Assembly (NCBI GenBank): GCA_009914645.1
Contig: VFLB01000140.1
Coordinates: forward strand, 1-15,184
DNA length: 15,184 nt
Reading direction: 5' to 3'
Source: Synechococcaceae bacterium Bin_79_3
GTDB taxonomy: Bacteria > Cyanobacteriota > Cyanobacteriia > PCC-6307 > Cyanobiaceae
Below, piece by piece: positions 1 to 7,448 of this stretch (the first letter of the stretch is position 1; each line of letters starts with the position of its first letter). The notes under the pieces were generated by a model. That model saw nothing but the letters and a program-made list of their open reading frames with translations. It was not told the DNA's origin and searched no databases. Both the position numbers and the translations under genes were made by a program.

Positions 1-767
1 TAGGGAGCTTTGTCTGAAAGCAGGCAAAAACTAATTAACAAACCTGCCACTGCAAGCCATTGGGCCAAAGGGGCAAAGTTTTTAAGCTTCTCTAAGCGTT
101 GTTGCAGCCTTGGTAACACCCCCGCCAAAGCAAGCAATACACCAATTGCTAACTCCCAAAAGCGACTAATTGGAGATAGGTAAGCCCGCTGGGCATTCAG
201 TTCAGACCAATGCCAGGCGATCAGCAAAGAAGCAAGCAAAAGTGCAACTGCTGCAAGCCAAAATCGCCAGCGCCGCTCAGCACGCACAAAAGGAAGAAAA
301 ACCAGCGGATAAATTAAATAAAATTGCTCCTCAATCCCCAAAGACCATGTATGCAGATAAGGGTTTAGATATTGATCCGGACTAAAATAGTTTGTTTGCT
401 GCGCAAGCAGTTTTAAATTTGATATTCCAAGCAAACTAGTAATTGAAAAACCAGAAAAGCTATAAAATAAACGTTTTTCGTAGATCGCATAGCTTACTGC
501 TGCAATCAAAACTAATGCTACCAATAAAGGGGGCATTATCCGCTGCAAACGACGCTGCAAAAAAATGGTAAACCCCATCGCTTGTTGCTGATCTTTTTGT
601 TGCCTAGCAAGCAATGCATAGGTAACTACATAACCAGAAATTACAAAAAATATATCCACCCCCGCGTAACCACCAGGCAAGATATTAGGAAACAAATGAA
701 ATATAACCACCGCTAAAACCGCCACCCCCCTCAGCGCTTCGATATCAGCGCGAAATGGAAAATTCAT
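1..767 (-). CDS. OafA/YrhL-type membrane acyltransferase (partial, C-terminus beyond window)
   Basis: Family 3 acyltransferases are multi-pass inner-membrane enzymes that move acetyl or other acyl groups onto extracytoplasmic sugars such as O-antigen or exopolysaccharide. The first 255 residues are visible. Near the start is the usual R-x-D-I-E-x-L-R-G opening, and the family's conserved His is at about residue 24 (VIFHLF). These are followed by GGYAGVDIFFVISGY and, further on, by HTWSLGIEEQFYL, which is typical of this family. Several hydrophobic segments follow each other, as expected. The ATG at 767 overlaps the stop of the upstream flavoprotein gene as ATGA, so translation is probably coupled. 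Whether a C-terminal SGNH domain follows cannot be seen. The true acceptor is unknown; a role in cell-surface polysaccharide decoration is inferred from the family. Confidence 0.9.
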   Translation of the reverse strand, partial: MNFPFRADIEALRGVAVLAVVIFHLFPNILPGGYAGVDIFFVISGYVVTYALLARQQKDQQQAMGFTIFLQRRLQRIMPPLLVALVLIAAVSYAIYEKRLFYSFSGFSITSLLGISNLKLLAQQTNYFSPDQYLNPYLHTWSLGIEEQFYLIYPLVFLPFVRAERRWRFWLAAVALLLASLLIAWHWSELNAQRAYLSPISRFWELAIGVLLALAGVLPRLQQRLEKLKNFAPLAQWLAVAGLLISFCLLSDKAP

Positions 768-2005
768 GAATGGTGATTTGCCGTAATAGCCCTGCCAGCA
801 ATCCAACCGCTACTCCAACAATGTTGAAAATTAAAACCACCTGTTACCCCATCCACATCCATTATTTCACCTGCAAAAAACAAACCAGGTTGTTTTTTAC
901 TTTCCATCCGCGCCAAATTCACTTCCGTAAGCGCAACTCCCCCCGCAGTTACAAACTCCTCCCCAAATGGACCTTTCCCTAACACTTTATAAACACTGCG
1001 TTGTAAAACTTGAAGCAGCCGTTGCTCAGCTTGGCGTGATAACTCCGCCCACGGCATAGCTGGATTCAACTCTGCTTGATTAAGTAATGTCAACCAAAGG
1101 CGTCGCTTAAGCGCCTGCAATATCTCAGGGCGTCCGTTAGCCATTTGTTTGCGCGCTAAATCTTGACGAGCTTGCTTTAGTTGTTGCTGCAAGATTTCTA
1201 AACTTGCCCCTTCACACCAATCAATGCGCAATTCAGCGCGATATTGATGTTTATGCAAAGCTCTAGCCGCAAACGCCGTAAGCCGCAACACCGCCGGACC
1301 ACTCACCCCCCAATGGGTGATAAGAACGGTGCCCCGTTGACGAAAACTTTCACCTCCAACTAACAATTCCAACGGCACCGAACCCTGGGATACCCCCGCC
1401 AAATCCCTCAAAAAATGTGCATCTAAACGCAAGGTAAAAAGCGATGGCACTGGCGCCACCAATTGATGGCCCAATGCTTGGGCAAGCTTTCTGCCGCTGG
1501 GATGTCCGCCCGTTGCAAGCAGCAACTGATCACAGCAAATGGAGCTATCCAAGCCTCTAGCTTTCAGTTCAAAACCCCCTTTGCTTAAAGGTTGAACCGC
1601 CTGCAGCGCCCGCTGGGTATAAAGCTGAACTCCAACTGCTTGCGCCCTGGAACGCAGAGCTTCCACCACCGTTGCAGAGCTATTGCTTACAGGAAACATG
1701 CGGCCATCAGCCTCCTGTTGCAAATCGACGCCCCGTTCACTAAACCAGGCCACTGCATCACCTGTTGCAAATCGACTAAACGGGCCCCGTAATGGTCTTT
1801 CACCCCTTGGGTAATTGCTAACCAGTTCAGCTGGATCCCAACAGGCATGGGTAACGTTGCAGCGCCCGCCGCCACTAATGCGCACCTTCGCCAAAGGTTC
1901 GGCAGTGGCTTCCCAAATCTGCACCTGCTTAAGACCTGCCTCTGCAGCCGTAATAGCTGCCATAAAGCCAGCAGCACCACCACCTGCAACCACAAGCTCA
2001 GGCAT
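764..2005 (-). CDS. YhiN/HI0933-family flavoprotein (NAD(P)/FAD-dependent oxidoreductase)
   Basis: This 413-residue protein belongs to the HI0933/YhiN (BaiN-like) flavoprotein family, predicted FAD-dependent oxidoreductases whose physiological substrate is mostly unknown. The N-terminus carries a Rossmann dinucleotide-binding motif (GGGAAG, residues 8-13), followed by the family signature RISGGGRCNVTH at about 42-53. The C-terminus has the second conserved block, with FVTAGGVALTEV, FAGEIMDVDG and GGFNFQHCWSSG. Length is normal for the family. The start ATG lies inside the end of msrB (8-nt overlap), and the stop overlaps the acyltransferase start by 4 nt, so it is the middle gene of a tight three-gene run. 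Pairing with msrB could hint at redox work, but that is inference; the neighbours may simply be co-transcribed. Confidence 0.93.
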   Translation of the reverse strand: MPELVVAGGGAAGFMAAITAAEAGLKQVQIWEATAEPLAKVRISGGGRCNVTHACWDPAELVSNYPRGERPLRGPFSRFATGDAVAWFSERGVDLQQEADGRMFPVSNSSATVVEALRSRAQAVGVQLYTQRALQAVQPLSKGGFELKARGLDSSICCDQLLLATGGHPSGRKLAQALGHQLVAPVPSLFTLRLDAHFLRDLAGVSQGSVPLELLVGGESFRQRGTVLITHWGVSGPAVLRLTAFAARALHKHQYRAELRIDWCEGASLEILQQQLKQARQDLARKQMANGRPEILQALKRRLWLTLLNQAELNPAMPWAELSRQAEQRLLQVLQRSVYKVLGKGPFGEEFVTAGGVALTEVNLARMESKKQPGLFFAGEIMDVDGVTGGFNFQHCWSSGWIAGRAITANHHS

Positions 2006-2489
2006 CGGCCTTGAAAGTTAAAGCCACCCCGTTATTGCAGTAACGCTTTCCAGTTGGTTTTGGTCCGTCATTGAATACATGGCCCTGATGACCTCCGCAG
2101 CGACGGCAATGATATTCAGTGCGGGGAACAATTAATTTGAAATCCACTTTAGTAACCACCGCCTTTTGAAGTGGTGCCCAAAAACTTGGCCAACCTGTGC
2201 CGCTATCAAATTTAGTGACACTGGAAAATAGAGGCAATTCACAGCCGGCGCATTGATAAGTACCCTTTTGTTTCTCGGCATTTAGGGGGCTACTGAAAGG
2301 GCTTTCAGTGCCTTCTTGACGCAAAACCTTGAAAGCAGCTGGGGCTAACCGGGCCCGCCATTGAGCTGGGCTTAATTGCCACGCGGGATCAGTTGCATCT
2401 GTTGCTGCTTGAGTAGGGGCCGGACGCCAAAAAGCGGCAAAGGCTGCAGCAAGGGCTTGCAGCAATGAACGGCGTTGCCAATCGGCCAT
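1998..2489 (-). CDS. msrB: Peptide-methionine (R)-S-oxide reductase MsrB, probably exported
   Basis: MsrB reduces the R-epimer of methionine sulfoxide in oxidised proteins. From the chosen ATG the protein is 163 residues. The two zinc-binding CxxC pairs are at 80/83 (CAGC) and 128/131 (CRRC). The substrate-site motif SGTGWPSF starts near 96 and the GHVF motif near 136. The catalytic Cys is at 151 in RYCNNG. The first ~29 residues look like an export signal: a twin arginine (QRRSLLQ), a hydrophobic Ala/Leu/Phe stretch and a PTQAA cleavage-like site. It may therefore act in the periplasm or thylakoid lumen, which is inference. The ORF is open further upstream to an ATG at 2507 and a TTG at 2510, but that would bury the twin arginine, so 2489 is preferred. 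It is divergent from dusA with almost no spacer. Confidence 0.93.
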   Translation of the reverse strand: MADWQRRSLLQALAAAFAAFWRPAPTQAATDATDPAWQLSPAQWRARLAPAAFKVLRQEGTESPFSSPLNAEKQKGTYQCAGCELPLFSSVTKFDSGTGWPSFWAPLQKAVVTKVDFKLIVPRTEYHCRRCGGHQGHVFNDGPKPTGKRYCNNGVALTFKADA

Positions 2490-2526
2490 GCTGAATAAAA
2501 CGCACATCAAGCTGCAGCATGGGTTA

Positions 2527-3534
2527 GTGACCCCCTCAAGCGCTACTGCAAATCAGCCTCCGGCCCATCGTTTCAGTGTGGCGCCAATGCTGGATTACAC
2601 CGATCGCCACTTTCGTGTGCTGATGCGGCAGGTGAGTCGCCACGCCCTTTTGTATTCAGAAATGGTGGTAGCCCAGGCGCTACATCACGGCGATAAAAAC
2701 AAACTGCTCAACTTTGATCCAATCGAAAAGCCCTTGGTTTTACAGCTTGGGGGCGACGACCCAGAATTGTTAGCGGCAGCAGCTCAATGGGCAAAAAGCT
2801 GGGGTTATAGCGAGGTAAATCTGAACGTGGGTTGCCCTAGCGCCAAGGTGCAGCAGGGGCGTTTTGGCGCCTGCTTGATGGCTGATCCAGAAAGGGTGGC
2901 CCGATGCATTGCAGCTATGGCTGCTTCCTCAGGCTTACCGATCACGGTGAAACATCGCATTGGCATCGATAACCACGACAGCTACGCGGAACTGCTTAAT
3001 TTCGTTGACACGGTTGCCGCAGCCGGCAGCCAGCGATTCATCATTCATGCGCGTAAAGCATGGCTTGAGGGCCTTGATCCCAAACAAAACCGCACGGTTC
3101 CCCCCCTGCGTTACGACTTAGTGCAGCAATTGAAACAAGATCGACCCCAACTTTTATTGGAATTAAATGGTGGTTTGGAAACTTTAGAAAATTGCCAGCA
3201 GCAATTGCATTGGGCTGATGGAGTGATGGTGGGAAGGGCCGCATACCATCACCCACTGCAATGGAACCAGGTGGATCGAGAACTTTTTAATGATGAAAAG
3301 GCGATTCCAGCTCGAGCATCAACGGTGCTGCGGGGCCTTATGCCCCATACGGAGCAATGGTGCAGGGACGGGGGCAAGCTGTGGCCCATTGCTCGCCACT
3401 TAGTTCATTTAGTGGAAGGGGTTAGTGGTGCTCGCCATTGGCGCCGAGCCTTAGTAGAAAAAGCCTCTAAAGCAAATGCTGGGCCGGAGGTGCTGGAGAG
3501 CGCTTGCCTGCAATTAGAGGAGCGCGGTTTATAG
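2527..3534 (+). CDS. dusA: tRNA-dihydrouridine(20/20a) synthase DusA
   Basis: DusA is an FMN enzyme that reduces specific uridines in the tRNA D-loop to dihydrouridine using NADPH. The N-terminal SVAPMLDYTDRH opening of the TIM-barrel domain is present. The catalytic Cys is in NVGCPSAKVQQG, at about residue 103 from the GTG start. The DusA-specific stretch starting HARKAWLEGL and ending in NRTVPPLRY lies near 174-196. FMN/tRNA-binding blocks include LNGGL and DGVMVGRAAYHHP. I chose GTG at 2527 (335 residues) because the preceding residues look unconserved. An in-frame ATG at 2488 would add 13 residues and overlap the start of divergent msrB by 2 nt. The interrupted mscL follows 36 bp downstream on the same strand. 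Confidence 0.95.
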   Translation: MTPSSATANQPPAHRFSVAPMLDYTDRHFRVLMRQVSRHALLYSEMVVAQALHHGDKNKLLNFDPIEKPLVLQLGGDDPELLAAAAQWAKSWGYSEVNLNVGCPSAKVQQGRFGACLMADPERVARCIAAMAASSGLPITVKHRIGIDNHDSYAELLNFVDTVAAAGSQRFIIHARKAWLEGLDPKQNRTVPPLRYDLVQQLKQDRPQLLLELNGGLETLENCQQQLHWADGVMVGRAAYHHPLQWNQVDRELFNDEKAIPARASTVLRGLMPHTEQWCRDGGKLWPIARHLVHLVEGVSGARHWRRALVEKASKANAGPEVLESACLQLEERGL

Positions 3535-3570
3535 ATAGCTGCTAAAAAGTAAGGACACAATCAAAATTCA

Positions 3571-3954
3571 ATGATCAAACATTTTTTGCGGGATTTCCGT
3601 AATTTTCTGTAGCAAGGAAATGTAATAGAACTTGCCATCGCTGTAGTTATTGGCGGTGCCTTCGGCAAGGTTGTTGATGCTTTAGTGAGCTTGGTGATGG
3701 GCCAACTACTCACTCCAACCTTGAAATCCCTTGGAATTGATCAGATTAATCAATGGCCTGCTGGCAACTTTTTAGTTGCCTTGATCAATTTTGTTGTAAT
3801 CAGCCTGGTTGTGTTTTCAGTGATGCGCACAATTTAAAATCTGAAGCGCCAAGAAGAAATCAGCACAACTGCAGCTGCCGCAACTGATCCGCAACTCCTG
3901 TTAGCAGAAGCAGCCGAACGGCTCGCCAAAGCGCTGGAGAGCCGCCAAATTTAA
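3571..3954 (+). pseudogene. mscL: Interrupted mscL (mechanosensitive channel) with two in-frame stops
   Basis: MscL is the large-conductance channel that releases solutes when cells meet a sudden drop in osmolarity. Translating from the ATG at 3571 gives a continuous MscL-like frame of 127 codons with no frameshift. It has an N-terminal amphipathic start (FLRDFRNFL), a TM1 segment with GNVIELAIAV and GGAFGKVVDAL, a short loop, a TM2 segment around ALINFVVISLVVF, and a charged C-terminal helix rich in Ala and Glu. Two stops break it: TAG at 3610-3612 (codon 14, just before QGNVIELA) and TAA at 3835-3837 (codon 89, just before NLKRQEE). Each is explicable by one base change. No start codon after the first stop would rescue TM1. 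Decay is therefore recent, or these are sequence errors. The frame ends 7 bp from the convergent rbp stop. Confidence 0.82.
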
Positions 3955-3961
3955 ACCAAAT

Positions 3962-4513
3962 TCAACCTTCAGCGCCGCCGTAATCACCCCAATCTTCACT
4001 GGGGGCTGGGGTAGCTGGGCGATCCCCACCACCGCGGCGGCGGCGGCTGCGACCGTCGTCAAAACCATCGCGGCTTGGTTCGCCAGCTGGGGCGCCCCAG
4101 GTATCTGCTGCAGGGGCAGGGGTTGGAGCTGGAGCTGAATCGCGATTGCCGTAGCTGCGATCTTCCCAGCCGCGGGCACCCGAGCTGCGCTCACCGCCGC
4201 CTCCTCCATAACCACCACCGCCACTGCGAGCACCGCCATATCCGCCGCCGCCGCCGCCACCTCCTCCGCCACTGCGGGGTTCAGCTTTGTTGATGCGCAA
4301 TGGTCTACCCATCAGCTCGGCGCCTTGCAATGCTTCGATGGCTCGCTGTTCTGCAGCGTCGTCTGCCATTTCCACAAAGGCAAAGCCTCTTTTGCGTCCG
4401 GTGTCCCGTTCCAAAGGAAGGGAACAATTGCTTACCTCGCCATAGGTGGCGAAGAGTTCGATGATGTCTTCCTGTTCCGCGCGGAAGGGAAGGTTGCCGA
4501 CAAAAATGCTCAC
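3962..4513 (-). CDS. rbp: RRM RNA-binding protein with glycine-rich tail (cyanobacterial Rbp)
   Basis: This 183-residue protein has one N-terminal RNA recognition motif and a long low-complexity tail. RNP2 (IFVGNL) is at 3-8 and RNP1 (KRGFAFVEM) at 41-49, both with the aromatic residues needed to stack on RNA bases. Residues 82-107 are almost all Gly with scattered Tyr/Arg, including ten Gly in a row. They are followed by a Pro/Ala stretch, an RSRRRR basic patch near 155-160 and an acidic end (SEDWGDY). Cyanobacterial Rbp proteins are known for cold or stress induction, and some help localise mRNAs. Which role applies here is not shown. The start is GTG, with no strong Shine-Dalgarno sequence visible. 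It lies about 100 bp after argH, and that leader contains repeats that may regulate it. Confidence 0.93.
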   Translation of the reverse strand: MSIFVGNLPFRAEQEDIIELFATYGEVSNCSLPLERDTGRKRGFAFVEMADDAAEQRAIEALQGAELMGRPLRINKAEPRSGGGGGGGGGGYGGARSGGGGYGGGGGERSSGARGWEDRSYGNRDSAPAPTPAPAADTWGAPAGEPSRDGFDDGRSRRRRGGGDRPATPAPSEDWGDYGGAEG

Positions 4514-4613
4514 TGGCCTTAGGGACCGAATGGACCGTTGAATGGACTAGGGGATCCCATAGAAATGGGAACTCGCAAAATCTAAACCGGCAAGTGCCAC
4601 TTAATCGATGTCT
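4514..4613 (-). promoter_or_regulatory. rbp 5' leader with direct repeat and small hairpin
   Basis: This gap between the argH stop and the rbp GTG is the longest one inside the central minus-strand block. On the coding strand it holds an octamer GTCCATTC repeated with a 12-bp period shortly before the start. Upstream of that is a 6-bp inverted repeat (TCCCAT-ttct-ATGGGA) that partly overlaps the palindrome GGGATCCC. No run of T follows the hairpin, so it is not a convincing intrinsic terminator for argH. I could not find a convincing -35/-10 pair. A regulatory role is inferred only from the repeats and the position. Confidence 0.3.
4528..4547. repeat. Direct repeat of an octamer in the rbp leader
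   Basis: GAATGGAC (plus strand) occurs at 4528-4535 and again at 4540-4547, separated by CGTT. The second copy ends 34 bp upstream of the rbp GTG start. One helical turn of spacing would suit a protein binding site, and the same repeats would also lie in the mRNA leader where an RNA-binding protein could act. Confidence 0.45.
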
Positions 4614-6026
4614 TTAAGAACACATCAAGAGATTGCGCCAATGATTGAGCTGCAGTTGCACCTGAGTAAAGCCAGTACCCCCTTCGCTAATCCGCGCTGC
4701 CACCACCTGCCGCGGAGCGATCGCGGCATAAATACTTTGCTCAAAAGCTGGATGCAGCATTTGCCAACGCTCCAATGGCAAATGAGCTAGCAACACCCCC
4801 TCCTGCAGGCAGGTTTTCACCAAACCCCCAACTAACTGATAGGCCTCACGAAAGGGAACACCGCGATTCACTAGGTAATCAGCCACATCAGTGGCATTGG
4901 AAAAGTCGCTGGCAACCGCTTGCTCCAAACGTTCCACCCGAAAATCAATACCCTCCTCCAATAAAATTGCCATGGCTTCTAAGCAATCTTCAGTGGTACG
5001 CACAGCATCAAATAAAGCTTCTTTGTCTTCCTGAAAGTCTTTGTTGTACGCAAGTGGAAGCCCTTTAATCATGGTGAGCAAACCCTGGAGATGGCCAAAT
5101 ACGCGGCCGCACTTACCACGCACCAATTCCGGCACATCGGGATTTTTTTTCTGTGGCATCAAACTGCTGCCGGTGGCGCAACGGTCGCTAAGGCGCACAA
5201 AACCAAATTCCTCACTAGCCCAAATAATCACCTCCTCGCTAAGCCGGCTGAGGTGAACCATCACCAAAGCTGCTGCTGCACTGAACTCCACAGCAAAATC
5301 CCGATCGCTAACCGCATCCAAGCTGTTGGCATAAATAGTTTCAAAGCCCAGTTCAGCGGCGGTTTGACGGCGATCGATTGGGAGCGGGGTACCCGCCAGT
5401 GCCGCAGCGCCAAGGGGGCAAATATTCACACGTTTACGCACATCAAGCAGACGTAAACGATCCCGCTCGAGCATCTCCACGTAAGCGAGTAAGTGATGGG
5501 CCAATGAAAGGGGTTGAGCCCGTTGCAGATGGGTGTAGCCAGGAATCAAGGTATGCAGATGCTGATCCGCCAGTTGAAACAAGGCCCGTTGCAGCCGTTG
5601 CAGGCGCGGTTCCAAGCCATCGATGCGTTGCCTCAACCAGAGGCGCAAATCAGTACCAACTTGATCATTACGGCTGCGGCCGGTGTGCAGTTTTTTGCCC
5701 AACGGTCCTAGCAGTTCAATCAAACGCCGTTCCACGGCGAAATGAACGTCTTCACATTCCAAGCCGGGCCTAAAGCTGCCCGCTGCTGCCTCTTGGCGAA
5801 CCGCTTCTAAGCCGGATATGAGATCAATACTTTCCTGTTCTGAAATCAAACCGCAACGCCCCAACATGCGGGCATGGGCAACGGAACCATCAAGATCCTG
5901 TTGCAGCAAGGCAATATCAAAACCAATCGAAGCATTAAAGCGCTCGATTGCAGGGTGCAAACCCTGGTCAAAACGGTTGCTCCAACTGGCCCCTTGCCCC
6001 CCTGTTAGCCCTTCATTTGCACCCAT
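4614..6026 (-). CDS. argH: Argininosuccinate lyase
   Basis: ArgH catalyses the last step of arginine synthesis, splitting argininosuccinate into arginine and fumarate in the cytoplasm as a homotetramer. From the ATG at 6026 the protein is 470 residues. Fumarase/aspartase superfamily blocks are all present: HTGRSRNDQ near 114-122, [10 protein letters not shown] near 163-172 (with the conserved His) and the mobile-loop signature [12 protein letters not shown] near 286-297, which carries the catalytic Ser. The N-terminal [10 protein letters not shown] region matches the family. A longer form starting at GTG 6050 would overlap the phosphatase stop as GTGA. It adds eight unremarkable residues, and either start is possible. 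It follows the PP2C gene closely and is probably co-transcribed with it. The gene contains one HIP1 octamer. Confidence 0.96.
   Translation of the reverse strand: MGANEGLTGGQGASWSNRFDQGLHPAIERFNASIGFDIALLQQDLDGSVAHARMLGRCGLISEQESIDLISGLEAVRQEAAAGSFRPGLECEDVHFAVERRLIELLGPLGKKLHTGRSRNDQVGTDLRLWLRQRIDGLEPRLQRLQRALFQLADQHLHTLIPGYTHLQRAQPLSLAHHLLAYVEMLERDRLRLLDVRKRVNICPLGAAALAGTPLPIDRRQTAAELGFETIYANSLDAVSDRDFAVEFSAAAALVMVHLSRLSEEVIIWASEEFGFVRLSDRCATGSSLMPQKKNPDVPELVRGKCGRVFGHLQGLLTMIKGLPLAYNKDFQEDKEALFDAVRTTEDCLEAMAILLEEGIDFRVERLEQAVASDFSNATDVADYLVNRGVPFREAYQLVGGLVKTCLQEGVLLAHLPLERWQMLHPAFEQSIYAAIAPRQVVAARISEGGTGFTQVQLQLNHWRNLLMCS
4717..4724. other. HIP1 octamer palindrome (GCGATCGC)
   Basis: One perfect copy of the octamer that is over-represented in many cyanobacterial genomes, here inside argH. 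It is supporting but weak evidence for a cyanobacterial origin; a single copy in 15 kb fits a picocyanobacterium, where HIP1 is not strongly enriched. Confidence 0.7.
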
Positions 6027-6046
6027 TTCGCCTGGCCCACAGGATT

Positions 6047-7420
6047 TCACAGGCTAGGCAACACCACTGCATCCTTTACCTTCATTACCACCACTGAGGC
6101 GTCGTCTTCTAGTTGACGGCCTGGCCCCACAAAACGATCCAGCCGCGCAAAAAGTTGATCCAAAATTTCTTGGGCCCCAACTCCCAATTTGCAAATCGCC
6201 AAGAGGGATCGCATTAAACGCTCCTCATCAAAACGCTCACCGCCAAGGCCACTGGCTTCAGTAACGCCATCGGTATAAAAAAGAAGCACATCCCCTGGCT
6301 CTAAAAGCACCTGCTCACAGCCGTAATCAGCGTCGGGCTGCAAGCCAATTAATAGGCCAGGAGCATCAAGACGTTCCACCGTATGGCCCTGCCGACGCCA
6401 AATCAAAGGCGGATTGTGAGCTGCATTACTAAAACGCAGCAATCGTGAGCGCGGATCATATTCTGAGTAAAACAAAGTAACAAAACGATTGGAATGAGCT
6501 AAATCCTCTTGGGCTAATTGATTTAAATCATGTAAAATTCGATCAGGCGGCAAACCGGTTAACACCTCAGCTCGCAACATTCCCCGTAGCAAGGTCATTA
6601 ATAAACCTGCAGGTATACCTTTCCCCATTACATCTCCCATCACTAAAGCCCACCTTCCCTGTTCTCGTCTTTTACCAGTTAATTGAGGTTTAGTTGGAAT
6701 AAAATCATAATAATCACCACCAACTTGAAAGGCAGGGCGGCAGCGAGCAGCCAGTTCTACCCCTTCAATCACTGGGCAGCGATCTGGCAACAATTGAGCT
6801 TGGATTTCACCGCCAATATTAAGTTGTTGATCTAATCGGTGATGCTGCCGCATCTGCTCGAGTAGTAATTCATTTTCAATTGCTACCGCCGTTTGATCTG
6901 CCACCAATTGCACATGGCGGCGTCTCACCTCACTCCACGAATATTGAGGATCACTACTAAAAACATATAAACGACCCCGCTGTCGATTTTTTGCAACCAC
7001 CGAAGTGCCAAAAAGTTGCACATCTCCCAGCTGCCTTCGCACCAATTGATCCAGCCTTGATGCCATCAATTCATCGCCCGCCTCGGAATCGAGATCCTTA
7101 TCTTGCAAACCGGCCAACATGCGCAATAACTCAGCGCAACGCTTAGAAGCGGAGGCATGCAATTGTTCACGCCAAAGCGAACCATCACTGCGCAAAGTGA
7201 GCAAAATCGCACCTTCAGCCTCCACTAAACGGGCCGTTAGCAGAGGCACTAGCTCAAGAAAACGGCTGAGGTTAGTGAAACTACGTAAAGCAAACCCAAG
7301 GGATGCCAGTAGCTCTTGATTACGCCGTTGTTCGCGGTTGAGGCTATCGATCAGTTGCCGTAAAGAAGCGGCAGGGGTGATCGCAATTTGGGGTCGGTGA
7401 GCAGGCGGCTGGGCGCCCAT
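6047..7420 (-). CDS. GAF-like plus PP2C (RsbU/SpoIIE-type) serine phosphatase
   Basis: RsbU-type phosphatases remove phosphate from Ser/Thr on anti-sigma-factor antagonists or related partner-switching proteins. The 457-residue protein has a short Arg-rich N-terminal helix, a GAF-like sensory region at about 48-185, a linker helix, and a PP2C domain at about 225-450. Metal-binding motifs are intact: GGDYYD (234-239), GDVMGKG (262-268), TDGVTEA (383-389) and DDASVVVM (439-446). NAAHNPP near 332-338 is also typical. No membrane segment or anti-sigma kinase domain is seen. The gene lies 28 bp after ftsY and its stop abuts argH, so it is probably transcribed in this housekeeping run. Its STAS-type partner is not in the window, and its signal and target are unknown. 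Confidence 0.93.
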   Translation of the reverse strand: MGAQPPAHRPQIAITPAASLRQLIDSLNREQRRNQELLASLGFALRSFTNLSRFLELVPLLTARLVEAEGAILLTLRSDGSLWREQLHASASKRCAELLRMLAGLQDKDLDSEAGDELMASRLDQLVRRQLGDVQLFGTSVVAKNRQRGRLYVFSSDPQYSWSEVRRRHVQLVADQTAVAIENELLLEQMRQHHRLDQQLNIGGEIQAQLLPDRCPVIEGVELAARCRPAFQVGGDYYDFIPTKPQLTGKRREQGRWALVMGDVMGKGIPAGLLMTLLRGMLRAEVLTGLPPDRILHDLNQLAQEDLAHSNRFVTLFYSEYDPRSRLLRFSNAAHNPPLIWRRQGHTVERLDAPGLLIGLQPDADYGCEQVLLEPGDVLLFYTDGVTEASGLGGERFDEERLMRSLLAICKLGVGAQEILDQLFARLDRFVGPGRQLEDDASVVVMKVKDAVVLPSL

Positions 7421-7448
7421 GGGGCTGCCGCAGGGTGACCCAAGTTAG

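Noticed and set aside
170..385. Plus-strand open frame of 71 codons
   Set aside because: It lies fully antisense to the acyltransferase coding frame, whose protein motifs are clear; composition is low-complexity and no domain is visible.
3610..3612. TAG as a pyrrolysine or selenocysteine-like recoding site in mscL
   Set aside because: A second, different stop (TAA) follows in the same frame, and no recoding element or tRNA is visible; gene decay or sequence error is simpler.
3901..4272. Alanine/valine-rich minus-strand frame of 123 codons
   Set aside because: It is a second reading frame of the GC-rich Gly tract of rbp; the RRM frame has real motifs and this one has none.
4555..4570. Hairpin TCCCAT-AGAA-ATGGGA as an argH terminator
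   Set aside because: The stem is only 6 bp and no run of T follows on either strand, so it does not meet the pattern of an intrinsic terminator.
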